64,000 bases of DNA, taken from Streptomyces violaceusniger Tu 4113. GTDB lineage: Bacteria; Actinomycetota; Actinomycetes; Streptomycetales; Streptomycetaceae. Under the pieces are notes generated by a model. It saw only the letters and a list, made by a program, of their open reading frames with translations. It was not told the origin of the DNA and searched no databases. Each line of letters starts with the position of its first letter. Position 1 is the stretch's first letter. The position numbers were made by a program, and so were the translations under genes. Where the stretch lies: positions 5,084,001 to 5,148,000 of the forward strand of contig NC_015957.1 in NCBI RefSeq assembly GCF_000147815.2, read 5' to 3'. Shown piece by piece: positions 1 through 9,052 of this stretch.

Positions 1-280
1 GCGGCGAGAGCCCGTTGCGTGCAAGCGGGGAGAACGAGGAGGTCCCGTGTGCGCTGCACCGGCACATCGCCGTCGCGCTGCGCAATGGTGACCCGGGTGC
101 GATCCGCGCAGCCCTTGCTGCTCACCAGCCGGGCCTTGCTGGAGAATGGGGGCGGGGCGGCTGCGGGCCTGATGCAGCCCGGTACCGGAGAATGGGGTGC
201 GGCTGGTCAGCGGGAGATCCGCGGCCGGCCCCACCGGCTGCCGTTGTGCGGTCGTGGCCGGTGGGGCCCTGGTGGTTGGT

Positions 281-1639
281 TCAGCGGGGCAGTGGTTGTC
301 CCTTGGTCTCCGGTCCGACGAACCAGACGGCGGCGATCGCGATGAGGTACGGCACGACTCCGACGATGGTGGCGGCGGTGGTGATCCCGCCGAGCAGGCT
401 GATGAGCATTCCGGTGCCGAGGACGACCAGTGCGCCGGCGAGTCGGGCGGAGTTGAACACCGACGAGATCGCGGTGGCCCGGCCCGAGGTGGGGAACAGT
501 TCCGGCATGTAGATGGGCATCCAGGCGAACTGGCCCAGGATGAAGAATCCGGCGGCCGCGGCCACGACCAGTGCCATCTGCGGGGTGTGGACGGCGAAGA
601 AGAAGACCGGGACGACTGCCGCGGAGCCGATGTAGTAGAGGAGCATGGTGGGTTTTCGGCCCCAGCGGTCGGCCAGGTAGCCGAGCAGAAGGTATCCGGG
701 TACGGATGCTGCGTTGAACACCAGGCCGGCGTTGGCGCCCCATCGGGTGCCCGTCTCGCCTGCCTCCCTGGCGAGTTCGATGGTGTAGTCGGGGATCCAG
801 GCCGATACGGCGTACAGGCCGATGACCGATACCACGGTCAGTACCAGCAGCCGCAGTCCGCGGCGGCGCAGGTGGGGTTCGCTGAAGACAGCGGTGAAGG
901 GGGAGCGCAGGAGTTCCCTGTCGGCGGCTGTGGCGGTGCCGGCGTCGTAGGCGGCCTTGGCCTTGAGCCGGCGATCGCGGGCGGAGATCCACATCTCCGG
1001 GTCACGGACAGCCCGCCGGACGTAGAGAACGATGAGCGCCGGGAGCGTGCCGACGAGGAAGAGATAGCGCCAGGCGTTGTCGCCGACGGGCTGGAGCAGG
1101 AACCAGGCCAGCGCGGCGATGACCGCGCCGACGCCGAAGCCTGACTGGAGGAACGCGGCGGCCCGTCCGCGTGAGCGGTTCGGCCAGAGCTCGCCGATCA
1201 GGGCGGTGGCGCTGCCCCATTCCGCTCCCAGTCCCATGCCGGTGATGAACCGCAGGACGAGCAGCCACCAGTAGTCGGGCGCGAGAGCGGTCAGGCCGGT
1301 GAAGAGCGCGTACCAGAAGATGGAGATGATGAGTGTGCGCCGGCGGCCGAGCCGGTCTGCTGCGAATCCGGCGAGGATCCCGCCGAGCGCCCAGCCGGCG
1401 AGGGTCGCCGCGATCAGGCCGCTGACGTAGGCGGGGAGGTCTGCCAGCTGGGCGTCGGTGCCCACTGCCGTGACGGCCGCAGGGCCGACCAGGACGAGGG
1501 CGTAGGTCTCGAAGCCGTCGAAGGTCCATCCCAGCCAGGACGCGAACAGCGCCCGGCGGCTGTTCTTGTCGATACGGCGCACGGTCGGGGACGGGCCCAG
1601 GGTTGTGGGGGGCGGCACGTCGTTCTTCAGGTCGGACAT
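281..1639 (-). CDS. MFS transporter, aromatic-acid/sugar porter type
   Basis: A 452-residue polytopic membrane protein of the major facilitator superfamily, most likely a proton-coupled importer for the compound degraded by the divergent operon. The opening segment reads LGWTFDGFETYALVLVG, the acidic first-helix signature of aromatic-acid and metabolite:H+ symporters. An MFS loop motif (GFAADRLGRRR) follows helix 2, and a second copy (GYLADRWGRKP) lies in the C-terminal half, giving the usual two six-helix bundles. I chose the ATG at 1639 because a strong AAAGGAG ribosome site lies just upstream; an in-frame ATG 33 bases earlier has none. The gene follows the ABM gene on the same strand and is probably co-transcribed with it from the divergent promoter near 2.05 kb. 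The substrate cannot be read from sequence. Confidence 0.9.
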   Translation of the reverse strand: MSDLKNDVPPPTTLGPSPTVRRIDKNSRRALFASWLGWTFDGFETYALVLVGPAAVTAVGTDAQLADLPAYVSGLIAATLAGWALGGILAGFAADRLGRRRTLIISIFWYALFTGLTALAPDYWWLLVLRFITGMGLGAEWGSATALIGELWPNRSRGRAAAFLQSGFGVGAVIAALAWFLLQPVGDNAWRYLFLVGTLPALIVLYVRRAVRDPEMWISARDRRLKAKAAYDAGTATAADRELLRSPFTAVFSEPHLRRRGLRLLVLTVVSVIGLYAVSAWIPDYTIELAREAGETGTRWGANAGLVFNAASVPGYLLLGYLADRWGRKPTMLLYYIGSAAVVPVFFFAVHTPQMALVVAAAAGFFILGQFAWMPIYMPELFPTSGRATAISSVFNSARLAGALVVLGTGMLISLLGGITTAATIVGVVPYLIAIAAVWFVGPETKGQPLPR

Positions 1640-1685
1640 TTTGCTCTCCTTTGAGCGGTCGCGCGACGTCATGACGTGCCCGTCG

Positions 1686-1997
1686 TCAGCCGATCACGTT
1701 GACCGGGGTGAGGACGGAGACGTCCACCGGCTTGGCGAGCAGGCCGGGCAGCTGGGCGCGGTACGCCTTGTAGTGCGCCGTCGCGCGGTGCGCCTCCAGG
1801 GCCGCGGTGTCCTCGTAGCGCTCCAGGAGGACGAAGTCCAAGACCTCTGCCTGGGTGGTGTAGAGGTCGTAGGAGCGGCAGCCCGGCTCTGAGCGGGTCG
1901 GGGCGGTCATCCATTCCAGCAGGGCCTGCAGCTGCGGAGCGCGGTCTGCGACCGGGGTGAAGCGGGCGATCACGGTTACATGGTTCTGGTCTGGCAC
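1686..1997 (-). CDS. Antibiotic biosynthesis monooxygenase (ABM) domain protein
   Basis: A 103-residue single-domain protein of the dimeric alpha/beta-barrel ABM family (YgiN/ActVA-Orf6 type). Members are cofactor-independent quinone-forming monooxygenases or small stress proteins. Family features are the opening strand HVTVIARFTPV, the helix QLQALLEWMTAPTRSEPGCRSYDLY, and the closing block FVLLERYEDTAALEAH with FxLLExY. The start is GTG, supported by AAAGGAG about eight bases upstream. It is the first gene of the leftward transcript with the MFS transporter, directly across from the GntR regulator and its palindrome. A role oxidising a phenolic or hydroquinone intermediate of the locus is inferred. 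Confidence 0.85.
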   Translation of the reverse strand: MPDQNHVTVIARFTPVADRAPQLQALLEWMTAPTRSEPGCRSYDLYTTQAEVLDFVLLERYEDTAALEAHRATAHYKAYRAQLPGLLAKPVDVSVLTPVNVIG

Positions 1998-2044
1998 CGG
2001 AGGCTCCTTTGGTCCTGGGCGAGGCGACTTGCATCCACCCGTGG

Positions 2045-2066
2045 TAAGACGTTATAAAACGTCTTA
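2045..2066. promoter_or_regulatory. Perfect inverted repeat, likely GntR operator
   Basis: TAAGACGT, six bases (TATAAA), then ACGTCTTA form a perfect 8+6+8 inverted repeat in the gap between the ABM gene and the GntR regulator. Related single copies of ACGWCTTATGR occur at 2152-2162 (overlapping the chosen GntR start) and, on the other strand, at 7532-7541 downstream of the operon. GntR-family proteins bind such short palindromes, so autoregulation and control of both divergent units is the simplest reading. This is not proven. Confidence 0.65.
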
Positions 2067-2158
2067 TGGAGCGCGTCAAGGGTTCGGTGATCCCGCCGGC
2101 CGCAGCGCCCGAAGGCGGTGGTATCCGCCGGGGTGCGCGGCCGGGTTCAATACGACTT

Positions 2159-2989
2159 ATGACATCTGACATGGGTAACGAACCCCGCTTCGACCTACCG
2201 GCCGCCGGAATCCGGATCGAGCGGGGCCGGACATCGGCGACGACGCAGCTGGCCGAGCAGATCAAGGCACTGATCCTCAAGCAGCAGCTGCCGCCGGGGA
2301 CGCGCCTGCCCACGGAACGGGAGCTGATGGCGGAGACCGGCCTGAGCCGTATCACGGTGCGTGCTGCAGTGGGCGCGCTGGAGTCACAGGGCTGGGTGGT
2401 GCGCAAGCAGGGGCTGGGCACCTTCGTCTCGGAACCGGTCGACCAAGAGCTGTCCTCCGGCGTGCACACCATCACCGAGGTGCTGCTCGGGCAGGGCGTC
2501 ACCCCGCACATCGACGTCCTGAGCTTCGGGACCGAACCCGCTCCGCCCCAGGTCGCGCAGCTCCTCGGCGAACCCGAGGTGCTGACGATCCGGCGCCGGT
2601 ACGGAGACGGAGAGAAACCGGTCGCGCTCGTCACGATCCACCTCCCGACGCGAGTACGGGAGGCGGCCGGGCCGCTGCGCTCCGGTGAACCAGTCACCGA
2701 GACCACGTACACGATGTGGGAGCAGCGCCTGGGCGTGCGCATCGCCGAGGCCCGGCACCAGATCCACGCAGCCGGCGCCTCCCCGGACGTCGCCGCGGCA
2801 CTGGAGATCGACGAGTCCGCGCCCGTGCTCGTCCTGGAGCGGGTCAGCTACGACCACGACGACCGCCCGCTGGAAGTCGTGGTCTTCCACTACCGCCCGG
2901 AACGCTACGGCTTCACCGTAACGCTTCCCCGCGCCGTCTCGGGCGCCCCGGTCGGCATGACAGACATGACAGAAAGGCGACGTCCATGA
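2159..2989 (+). CDS. GntR family regulator, HutC/UTRA subfamily
   Basis: A 276-residue DNA-binding regulator. The N-terminal winged helix is clear: TTQLAEQIKALILKQQLPPGTRLPTERELM, then TGLSRITVRAAVGALESQGWVVRKQGLGTFV. From about residue 100 a UTRA ligand-binding domain runs to the end, containing VLTIRRRYGDGEKPVALVTIHLP and the closing VLVLERVSYDHDDRPLEVVVFHYRPERYGF. HutC-type regulators normally release DNA on binding the pathway substrate. I preferred the ATG at 2159 because upstream residues look non-coding and cross the palindrome; an ATG at 2171 is also possible. No good ribosome site precedes either, so a leaderless message is conceivable. Its stop overlaps the next start (ATGA), so it is the first gene of the catabolic operon. 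Confidence 0.9.
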   Translation: MTSDMGNEPRFDLPAAGIRIERGRTSATTQLAEQIKALILKQQLPPGTRLPTERELMAETGLSRITVRAAVGALESQGWVVRKQGLGTFVSEPVDQELSSGVHTITEVLLGQGVTPHIDVLSFGTEPAPPQVAQLLGEPEVLTIRRRYGDGEKPVALVTIHLPTRVREAAGPLRSGEPVTETTYTMWEQRLGVRIAEARHQIHAAGASPDVAAALEIDESAPVLVLERVSYDHDDRPLEVVVFHYRPERYGFTVTLPRAVSGAPVGMTDMTERRRP

Positions 2990-4047
2990 TCAACGACGAT
3001 CTCTCCGGCGCAGGCCCCGCCCACGAGACCGGGCCCCACATCGGGCTGATCCTGGCCCTGACCATCCGCGGCCTCGCCGTGGGCAACTACCCCGACATGA
3101 CCCGCGCCGCGCAGGCGGCCGAGTCCTACGGATTCGACTCCGTGTGGCTGTGCGACCACTTCCTGACCCTCAGCCCCGACGACTACGTCCGCGACGCGGG
3201 CATCACGGCCGGACCCGAGACGGACACCGACGACCAGCAGAGCCGGTCGTCATCCCTTCCGCTGCTCGAATGCTGGACCGCACTGTCGGCCCTGTCCCGC
3301 GACACCACCACCGTGCGCCTGGGCACCAGCGTGCTGTGCAACTCCTACCGCTACCCTGCCGTGCTCGCCAAGATGGCCGCCACCCTCGATGTCATCTCCG
3401 GCGGCCGGCTGGACCTGGGCATGGGAGCGGGCTGGTTCCAGCAGGAGTACGAGGCATACGGCATCCCCTTCCCCTCGACCGGGGACCGGGTCACCGCGCT
3501 CGGCGAATCACTGCAGGTGATGCGCCAGGTGTGGACAGAGCCACACCCCACCTTCCACGGCGACTTCTACAGCATCGACGGCGCGGTCTGCGACCCGCCC
3601 CCGCTCCAGCAGCCCCATCCGCCGCTGTGGGTGGGCGGCGAGGGACTACGTGTCCACCGCATCGCCGCACGGCACGCAAACGGCGTCAACGTCCGCTGGT
3701 GGCCCGCCGAGAAGTGCGCCGAGCGCCGAGCGCTTTTGGACCGTGAGTGCGAGGCGATCGGCCGCGACCCCGCATCACTGAGGCTGTCGATCACCACTCT
3801 GCTCGCACCGACCGACTCCGCCGCGGAACAGGACGAACTACGGGCCCGGTTCAAGTCGATCCCGGACACCGGGCTCATCACCGGAACACCGCAGGCCTGC
3901 ATCGAACGGATCCGCGCGTACCAGGACGCGGGCATCGACCACTTCCTGTTCACCATCCCCGACGTCGCGGACTCCACCTACCTCGACACCGTCGGGGAAC
4001 AGATCCTGCCCCACATCAAGCCCGCACGGCACACGCAACCCGCCTGA
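2986..4047 (+). CDS. Luciferase-like, probably F420-dependent oxidoreductase (TIGR03560-like LLM class)
   Basis: A 353-residue TIM-barrel protein of the luciferase-like monooxygenase class, whose members use F420H2 or FMN to reduce or oxidise organic substrates. Signature stretches are AAQAAESYGFDSVWLCDHF, VRLGTSVLCNSYRYPAVLAKMAATLDVISGGRLDLGMGAGW and PHPPLWVGGEGLRVHRIAARHANGVN, the usual barrel strands around the flavin/deazaflavin site. It starts within the stop codon of the GntR gene. The presence four genes later of an NADPH:F420 reductase is the main argument for F420 rather than FMN as cofactor. The substrate is unknown. A second, unrelated LLM protein lies at 55.1 kb. Confidence 0.88.
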   Translation: MINDDLSGAGPAHETGPHIGLILALTIRGLAVGNYPDMTRAAQAAESYGFDSVWLCDHFLTLSPDDYVRDAGITAGPETDTDDQQSRSSSLPLLECWTALSALSRDTTTVRLGTSVLCNSYRYPAVLAKMAATLDVISGGRLDLGMGAGWFQQEYEAYGIPFPSTGDRVTALGESLQVMRQVWTEPHPTFHGDFYSIDGAVCDPPPLQQPHPPLWVGGEGLRVHRIAARHANGVNVRWWPAEKCAERRALLDRECEAIGRDPASLRLSITTLLAPTDSAAEQDELRARFKSIPDTGLITGTPQACIERIRAYQDAGIDHFLFTIPDVADSTYLDTVGEQILPHIKPARHTQPA

Positions 4048-4101
4048 TCCAGCCGCACGACCCCAAACGCCAGTGACTCAACGTCAACGAAGGGCTCATC
4101 C

Positions 4102-4827
4102 GTGACCTCCGAGACCACCACTGCCGACAAGGCGTACCTCCAGCCGACCGCCTACATCGACTCCGACCACCCGATCGTCCTCACCACCGCACGCGAGCTG
4201 ACCGACGGCGCCACCACCGAAACCGAACGGCTGGGCCGCATCTACCACTACGTCCGAGACATGCCCTACGACATCCTCGCCTCCTTCCGCTACCTCGCCC
4301 ATGGCGAATCGGCGGCCAGCGACGTCCTCGCCCACGGCATCGGGTTCTGCATGGGCAAAGCCAGCTCCTTCGTCGCTCTGTCCAGGGCCGCCGGAATCCC
4401 CGCCCGCATCGCGTTCCAGGCACTCGACGCCCCGAAGATGGAATTCCTCTCGCCGGAGGTCCGCACCCTGTGGGGTGGACCGGTCGGACGCCCACTGCCC
4501 TGGCACTCGCTCGGCGAAGCCTTCCTCGACGGCCGGTGGATCAAGCTGGACGCGACCATCGACGCTCCCACCGCGACCCGCCTGGGCAAGCCCTACACCG
4601 TGACCTACGACGGCCGCACGGACATCCCGACCGTCGAGGGGCCCGTACTGCGGGATAACGGCAGCTACGCCGACTACCCCGCCGCAGTGGCCCAGTGGTA
4701 CGAGCAGGTCGCCCACGAAGTCCTCGAAGCACTGGACTCGGAAGCCGCTCATGCGCGGGTCGCAGGCGACGACGTCCTGTGGAGCGGCCCCGACCCGGAA
4801 CTGGTCCGCCGCAGTTCCGTCGCCTGA
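4102..4827 (+). CDS. Transglutaminase-like (papain-fold) protein
   Basis: A 241-residue protein with a GTG start and a transglutaminase-like core. The catalytic triad can be placed: Cys83 in HGIGFCMGKASSF, His135 in PWHSLGEAFLDGRW, and Asp150 in IKLDATID. The order and spacing match the bacterial transglut_core family, most of whose characterised members act as proteases, amidases or hydrolases rather than cross-linkers. No signal peptide or membrane segment is seen, so it is cytosolic. It sits between the LLM oxidoreductase and an aldehyde dehydrogenase in one operon. I infer that it hydrolyses an amide or thioester in the pathway; nothing in the sequence fixes the substrate. Confidence 0.85.
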   Translation: MTSETTTADKAYLQPTAYIDSDHPIVLTTARELTDGATTETERLGRIYHYVRDMPYDILASFRYLAHGESAASDVLAHGIGFCMGKASSFVALSRAAGIPARIAFQALDAPKMEFLSPEVRTLWGGPVGRPLPWHSLGEAFLDGRWIKLDATIDAPTATRLGKPYTVTYDGRTDIPTVEGPVLRDNGSYADYPAAVAQWYEQVAHEVLEALDSEAAHARVAGDDVLWSGPDPELVRRSSVA

Positions 4828-4921
4828 GCCGGCCACACCACGGGCACCCCGGGAGAACGACCGCCGGACCTGCCTGCCCCCCCGCAGCACCATCACGTCT
4901 ACCCAGGGAGCGAAACCGACC

Positions 4922-6331
4922 ATGGCCGTCCGCCAGATCAACTCCGTCAACCCGGCCACCGGGGACGTCGTCGCCCGGTTCGACCCACACTCACCGGCAG
5001 GCATCGACGCGGCACTTGAGCATGCATCCGTCGCGGCCGGGCAGTGGCGGTCGATGCCGGTGCCGGCGCGCGCCGAACACCTCAAGCGGGCCGCCGCACT
5101 GCTGCGCGCCGAACGGGACCGGCTCGCCGCGCTCATCACCGAGGAGATGGGCAAGCCCATCGCCGAAGCGGAAGCCGAGATCGACAAGTCCGCATGGTGC
5201 TGCGAGTACTACGCCACCAAGGGCCCGGAACAGCTGCTCCACCAGCCCGTGGCGACCGGGGCCGCCCGCAGCCACATCGCGTTCGATCCGCTGGGCCTTG
5301 TCCTCGCGGTCATGCCCTGGAACTACCCGCTCTGGCAGGTGTTCCGCTTCGCGCCGCCCGCACTGCTGTCAGGCAACGGGATCGTGCTCAAGCACGCCTC
5401 GAACGTCCCGCGCTGCGCCCTGGCGATCGCGGACATCTGGAACCGGGCCGGCTGCCCGTCCGAGCTGTTCACCACACTGCTCGTCGGCCCTGACGCGGTA
5501 CCGGACCTCATCGCCGACCCACGCATCCACGCCCTGACCCTCACAGGCTCGACCGAAGTGGGCTCCACCGTCGCCGCGATGGCCGCCCGACACCTCAAGC
5601 CTCAGGTCCTCGAACTCGGTGGCTCCGACCCCTTCATCGTCCTCGCGGACGCGGACATCCCGGCCGCCGCGGCGGCAGCGGTCAGCGCGCGCATGCTCAA
5701 CACCGGGCAGAGCTGCATCTCCGCCAAGAGGTTCATCGTCGAGGAAGCAGTCGCCGAGGAGTTCACCGACGCCTTCGCTGCCGGTGTCGCCGCACTGACC
5801 GTGGGCGACCCCTTCCGCCGCGACGTGCGGATCGGCCCCCTCGCCCGGTCCAGCCTCCGCGACGACCTCGTCGACCAGGTCCAGCGCAGTACTGCAGCGG
5901 GCGCCCGTATCGTCACCGGCGGCACGGTCCTCGACGGCCCTGGCTACTTCTACGTGCCCGCTGTCCTGGACCAGGTCACCCCCACGATGGCCGTCGCGGC
6001 GGAGGAGACGTTCGGACCGGTGGCAGCCGTCGTCTCCGCGAAGGACTGCACGCAGGCCGTCGAGATCGCCAACACCACCGAATTCGGGCTCGGCGCCGCG
6101 CTCTGGACAACCGACCTCGAACGCGCCGACCGCTTGATCCCCGGCATCGAGGCCGGCGCGGTGTTCGTCAACGGGATCGTCGCCTCCGACCCCCGCCTGC
6201 CGTTCGGCGGCATCAAGCGCAGCGGCTACGGGCGCGAGCTGGGCGTCTTCGGACTCCGCCAATTCACCAACGTCAAGAGCGTGTGGATCGGACCCGCACG
6301 CAACGAGCAGCCCTACCCCCTCAGCGAATGA
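4922..6331 (+). CDS. NAD(P)-dependent aldehyde dehydrogenase, succinate-semialdehyde dehydrogenase-like
   Basis: A 469-residue aldehyde dehydrogenase, normal length for the family. It oxidises an aldehyde to the acid with NAD(P)+. Visible landmarks are MPWNYPLWQVFRFAPPAL (cofactor region), the Rossmann GSTEVGSTVA, the general base Glu231 in LELGGSDPF, the nucleophile Cys265 in NTGQSCISAKR, and EETFGPVAAV. The closing PFGGIKRSGYGRELG is typical of the succinate-semialdehyde branch. The ATG at 4922 starts the conserved INSVNPATGDV; upstream sequence in frame is not conserved-looking. It lies 94 bases after the transglutaminase-like gene. Its job is probably to oxidise the aldehyde formed upstream in this pathway. 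Confidence 0.92.
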   Translation: MAVRQINSVNPATGDVVARFDPHSPAGIDAALEHASVAAGQWRSMPVPARAEHLKRAAALLRAERDRLAALITEEMGKPIAEAEAEIDKSAWCCEYYATKGPEQLLHQPVATGAARSHIAFDPLGLVLAVMPWNYPLWQVFRFAPPALLSGNGIVLKHASNVPRCALAIADIWNRAGCPSELFTTLLVGPDAVPDLIADPRIHALTLTGSTEVGSTVAAMAARHLKPQVLELGGSDPFIVLADADIPAAAAAAVSARMLNTGQSCISAKRFIVEEAVAEEFTDAFAAGVAALTVGDPFRRDVRIGPLARSSLRDDLVDQVQRSTAAGARIVTGGTVLDGPGYFYVPAVLDQVTPTMAVAAEETFGPVAAVVSAKDCTQAVEIANTTEFGLGAALWTTDLERADRLIPGIEAGAVFVNGIVASDPRLPFGGIKRSGYGRELGVFGLRQFTNVKSVWIGPARNEQPYPLSE

Positions 6332-6375
6332 CCGGCCCCGCCCCGGTCCCGCAAACAGCGAACGAAGGCAATCCC

Positions 6376-7104
6376 ATGACAGGCACTCAACTGGACCTGC
6401 CCACCGACGCGAGTACAGGCCACGACAGCACCGTCGCCATCGTCGGCGGCACGGGCGCCCTCGGTCTCGGACTCGCCACCCGGTGGGCCCACTCGGGCAT
6501 CAACGTCCGCATCGGGTCCCGGCGCGCAGACGCGGCGAAGACCTGCGCGGACGGACTCCCCGAAGCAGTCGGCGGAGACAACACCGCAATGATCGAAGGC
6601 GCCGCGGTGGTGGTCGTCACCGTGCCCTTCAGCGCTCACGTCGAAACGATGCGCTCCATCGCGAAAGTCATCCAGCCGGGACAACTGCTCATCGACACCA
6701 CAGCCCCCCTCATGCCCGTCGGCCCCCGGGGCCTGCGCCCGATCGTCCCCTGGGCGGGTTCGGCCGCCGAGCAGGCCCAGGCCCTGCTGCCCGACGACAT
6801 AGGAATGGTCTCGGCCCTCCAGACGGTCAGCGCCGCCACACTGCAGGACGCCGAACGCCGACTCGACGAGGACGTACTGATCTGCGGCGACCACAGGGCC
6901 GACAAAGCCGTGGCCGCGGCCCTCATCAACCGCATCCCCGGTCTGCGCGCCGTCGACTGCGGCCCGTTGGACATGAGCGGTGTCTGCGAGCAGATCACCG
7001 CCCTGCTGATCGGGGTCAACAGGCGCTACAAGACCCACGCCGGCATCCGGCTGGCCGGGCTCCCCGCAACTGCCGCCCCCTCAGGACCTGGCCTCCCGGT
7101 GTGA
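6376..7104 (+). CDS. NADPH:F420 oxidoreductase-like protein (F420 reductase family)
   Basis: A 242-residue Rossmann-fold protein of the coenzyme F420:NADP+ oxidoreductase family. It opens with VAIVGGTGALGLGLATRWAHSG followed by VRIGSRR, the NADP-binding GxGxxG plus a basic motif preferring the 2'-phosphate. The middle VVVVTVPFSAHVETMRSI and the closing PLDMSGVCEQITALLIGVNRRYKTHAGIRL match the family's F420 domain. Start choice: ATG 6376 with GAAGG nearby; an ATG overlapping the ALDH stop at 6328 is less likely. Its neighbour, the LLM oxidoreductase, would consume F420H2, so this enzyme plausibly supplies it. It is the last gene of the operon. Confidence 0.88.
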   Translation: MTGTQLDLPTDASTGHDSTVAIVGGTGALGLGLATRWAHSGINVRIGSRRADAAKTCADGLPEAVGGDNTAMIEGAAVVVVTVPFSAHVETMRSIAKVIQPGQLLIDTTAPLMPVGPRGLRPIVPWAGSAAEQAQALLPDDIGMVSALQTVSAATLQDAERRLDEDVLICGDHRADKAVAAALINRIPGLRAVDCGPLDMSGVCEQITALLIGVNRRYKTHAGIRLAGLPATAAPSGPGLPV

Positions 7105-8161
7105 ACCGGCCATAGCCCCGCAAGCCGCGCCCTCCGCGCGACCGCGTACGACGCGACGCAGGTACGCGCCTCGCCCCCGGAGACGCTCGGCCCACGAGGC
7201 CCGCGCACACGGGCAGGACACCGGCCCTGTACCTTGCCGACACGTCGGGCAGGCGCACAGCCGCACACAGGCCCAATGGGCCAGGGCGCAGCCGGTGCCT
7301 TGTCGCGCGGCTCTCTGACGTGGCAAGCCTTGCTTCTCCACGACCGGAGCCCGGCGAAGGGCTCCGGTCACACCCATGCCCCGCTGCCTGCGTGAGACCT
7401 CGTGCCCCAAGGCCACCCAGCGGCCGGGCGGGCCGCTGCGGTGGCCAGCGCAGACAGGCGAGAAAGACGCACCACCTCGCCGTTCCGGCCCTGTGACGGC
7501 CCTCATGGCTCAGTTACCTTGACCTGGTGGTCATAAGACGTCATAGCGCAAGTGGCCGATGCAAGCCATACGTTGACCTTCACGAATCCGTCCGGGTGCC
7601 TTCCACGAAGAACACAGACGGCGGGCAGCCCGGGGGCGGCGAGAGGAGCTTGCCCATCCGTCCGTCCACCTGCGAACCCGCCCGTGAACTGCTCAGCAGA
7701 CACCAGGCAAGCGCGACACCACGCCCGCGGCACCAGCCACGCGGATCCTTGAACGGGTGCGCCGGACAATACTTCTGACCCTGTCCCTCGCGATGCGTCT
7801 CCCAGACACGGCAGAGGCGGCGCTCGCGCGTCCGGAACGACCGGCGTTGAGGGACGACGACTTCCGAGCCATACGCACCTCGCCCACGCCAGCGGCCAGG
7901 CACGCCCCCCGCCGGTCCGTCACCGTAGCGGCACCCCGAACGGCACCCCCCGGCCTGCGCAACTGCGCGCGCGAACGGGATGCCGCCAGGACAGCGGCGG
8001 TGTGAACGCGCACCCTTTTTCTGATCGTCACGTCTTGAACCATGCGCCGCAGAACCGTCCGCGAAAGAGAGGGAGATGTTCCACCCGCGGTCACTCATCA
8101 CTGTATGCCACCAGTCCGGCAGGTGACGGCACACGGAGACCGGCAGGAACCGAGCAACAGT
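7105..8161. other. Intergenic stretch without a convincing gene
   Basis: About 1 kb between the F420 operon and the truncated group II intron. Several reading frames stay open, as expected at this GC content, but none has family-like sequence or a convincing ribosome site. The only notable element is CATAAGACGTC near 7532-7542, a copy of the half-site found in the GntR palindrome at 2045-2066. I searched both strands here by eye for the missing 3' half of the intron and of the interrupted transposase, and did not recognise either. Confidence 0.5.
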
Positions 8162-9052
8162 TCACCAGCACGACCACCCAGGACAAGGAGACCTTGCGCG
8201 GCAACGGCAAAGGCAGGTTCCGGGACAGCGAGCCGCTTCCCGCCATGCCGGGGTCATCTCGGTGTCCCAGATCCGCGCGAAGTGCCTGTCCAGGACAGTG
8301 AGATAGATGTTGGCCAACAGCGGGGAGACGACTCCTCCTTGCGGAGTACCGGTGAGGGTCTCCGCAAGGCCACCATGCAACTCGACAACCCCGGCCCGCA
8401 GAAATGAGGTGACCAGCCGTAAGGCCTTGCGGTCCTTGATGCGCTCGGCCACCAGGCCCATGAGGACGTGGTGGTCGACATTGTCGAAGCAAGCCTTGAT
8501 GTCGCCCTCGATGACCCACTCGTAGTGCGACGGCCTGCTGGTGCAGTGGTGGATTTCGGCGATGGCATCCTGGGCCCGACGTCCCGGCCGATACCCGTAG
8601 CTGGACGGGTAGAAATCGACCTCGAAGATCGGCTCCAGGATCAGCTTGAGGGCCATCTGCGCAACCCGGTCACGCAGAGTCGGGATGCCCAAGTAACGAA
8701 CCCTTCCGTTCTTCTTGGGGATCACCGCTTGCTTGACCGGTAACGCCGTGAAGGACCCGTCCCTGAGTGAAGAGCGAAGCTCCTCCAGGAGCGGAATCAC
8801 TCCCAGGCGTTCCTCAATGTGGTACCGGGTGACCCCGTCCACGCCCGCTGTTCTGGCACCCTGGTTGCCGGACACCCGTTCCCAGGCCACCAACAACGTG
8901 GCCCGGTCACAAATCAAGTTGAATACATCGCTGAACCGGCGATCCGGTTCATTTCTTGCCCATCGGTGCAGCTTGAGCTGATGATCGAGTACCCGCCGTT
9001 CGGCCGCCATACTGCCCGGCCACGATATCGGCGGCGCGTCGTTGTTCAACAA
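8162..9052 (-). pseudogene. Group II intron reverse transcriptase/maturase, truncated
   Basis: The open frame gives 296 residues, against roughly 450-550 for a full intron-encoded protein. The N-terminal reverse transcriptase blocks are intact: GNQGARTAGVDGVT, PVKQAVIPKKNGRVRYLGIPTLRDRVAQMAL, SYGYRPGRRAQDAI, the palm aspartate in EGDIKACFDNVDH, and TGTPQGGVVSPLLANIYL. After DTEMTPAWRE the protein becomes arginine/cysteine-rich noise, so the YADD catalytic motif, the X maturase domain and any HNH endonuclease are missing. The break at about 8238 therefore looks like a deletion rather than a point frameshift. It could at most bind its own intron RNA. Confidence 0.85.

Noticed and set aside
7580..8134. 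A 184-codon minus-strand frame next to the truncated intron
   Set aside because: Checked as a possible C-terminal part of the intron protein or the IS701 transposase; no motif of either is present.
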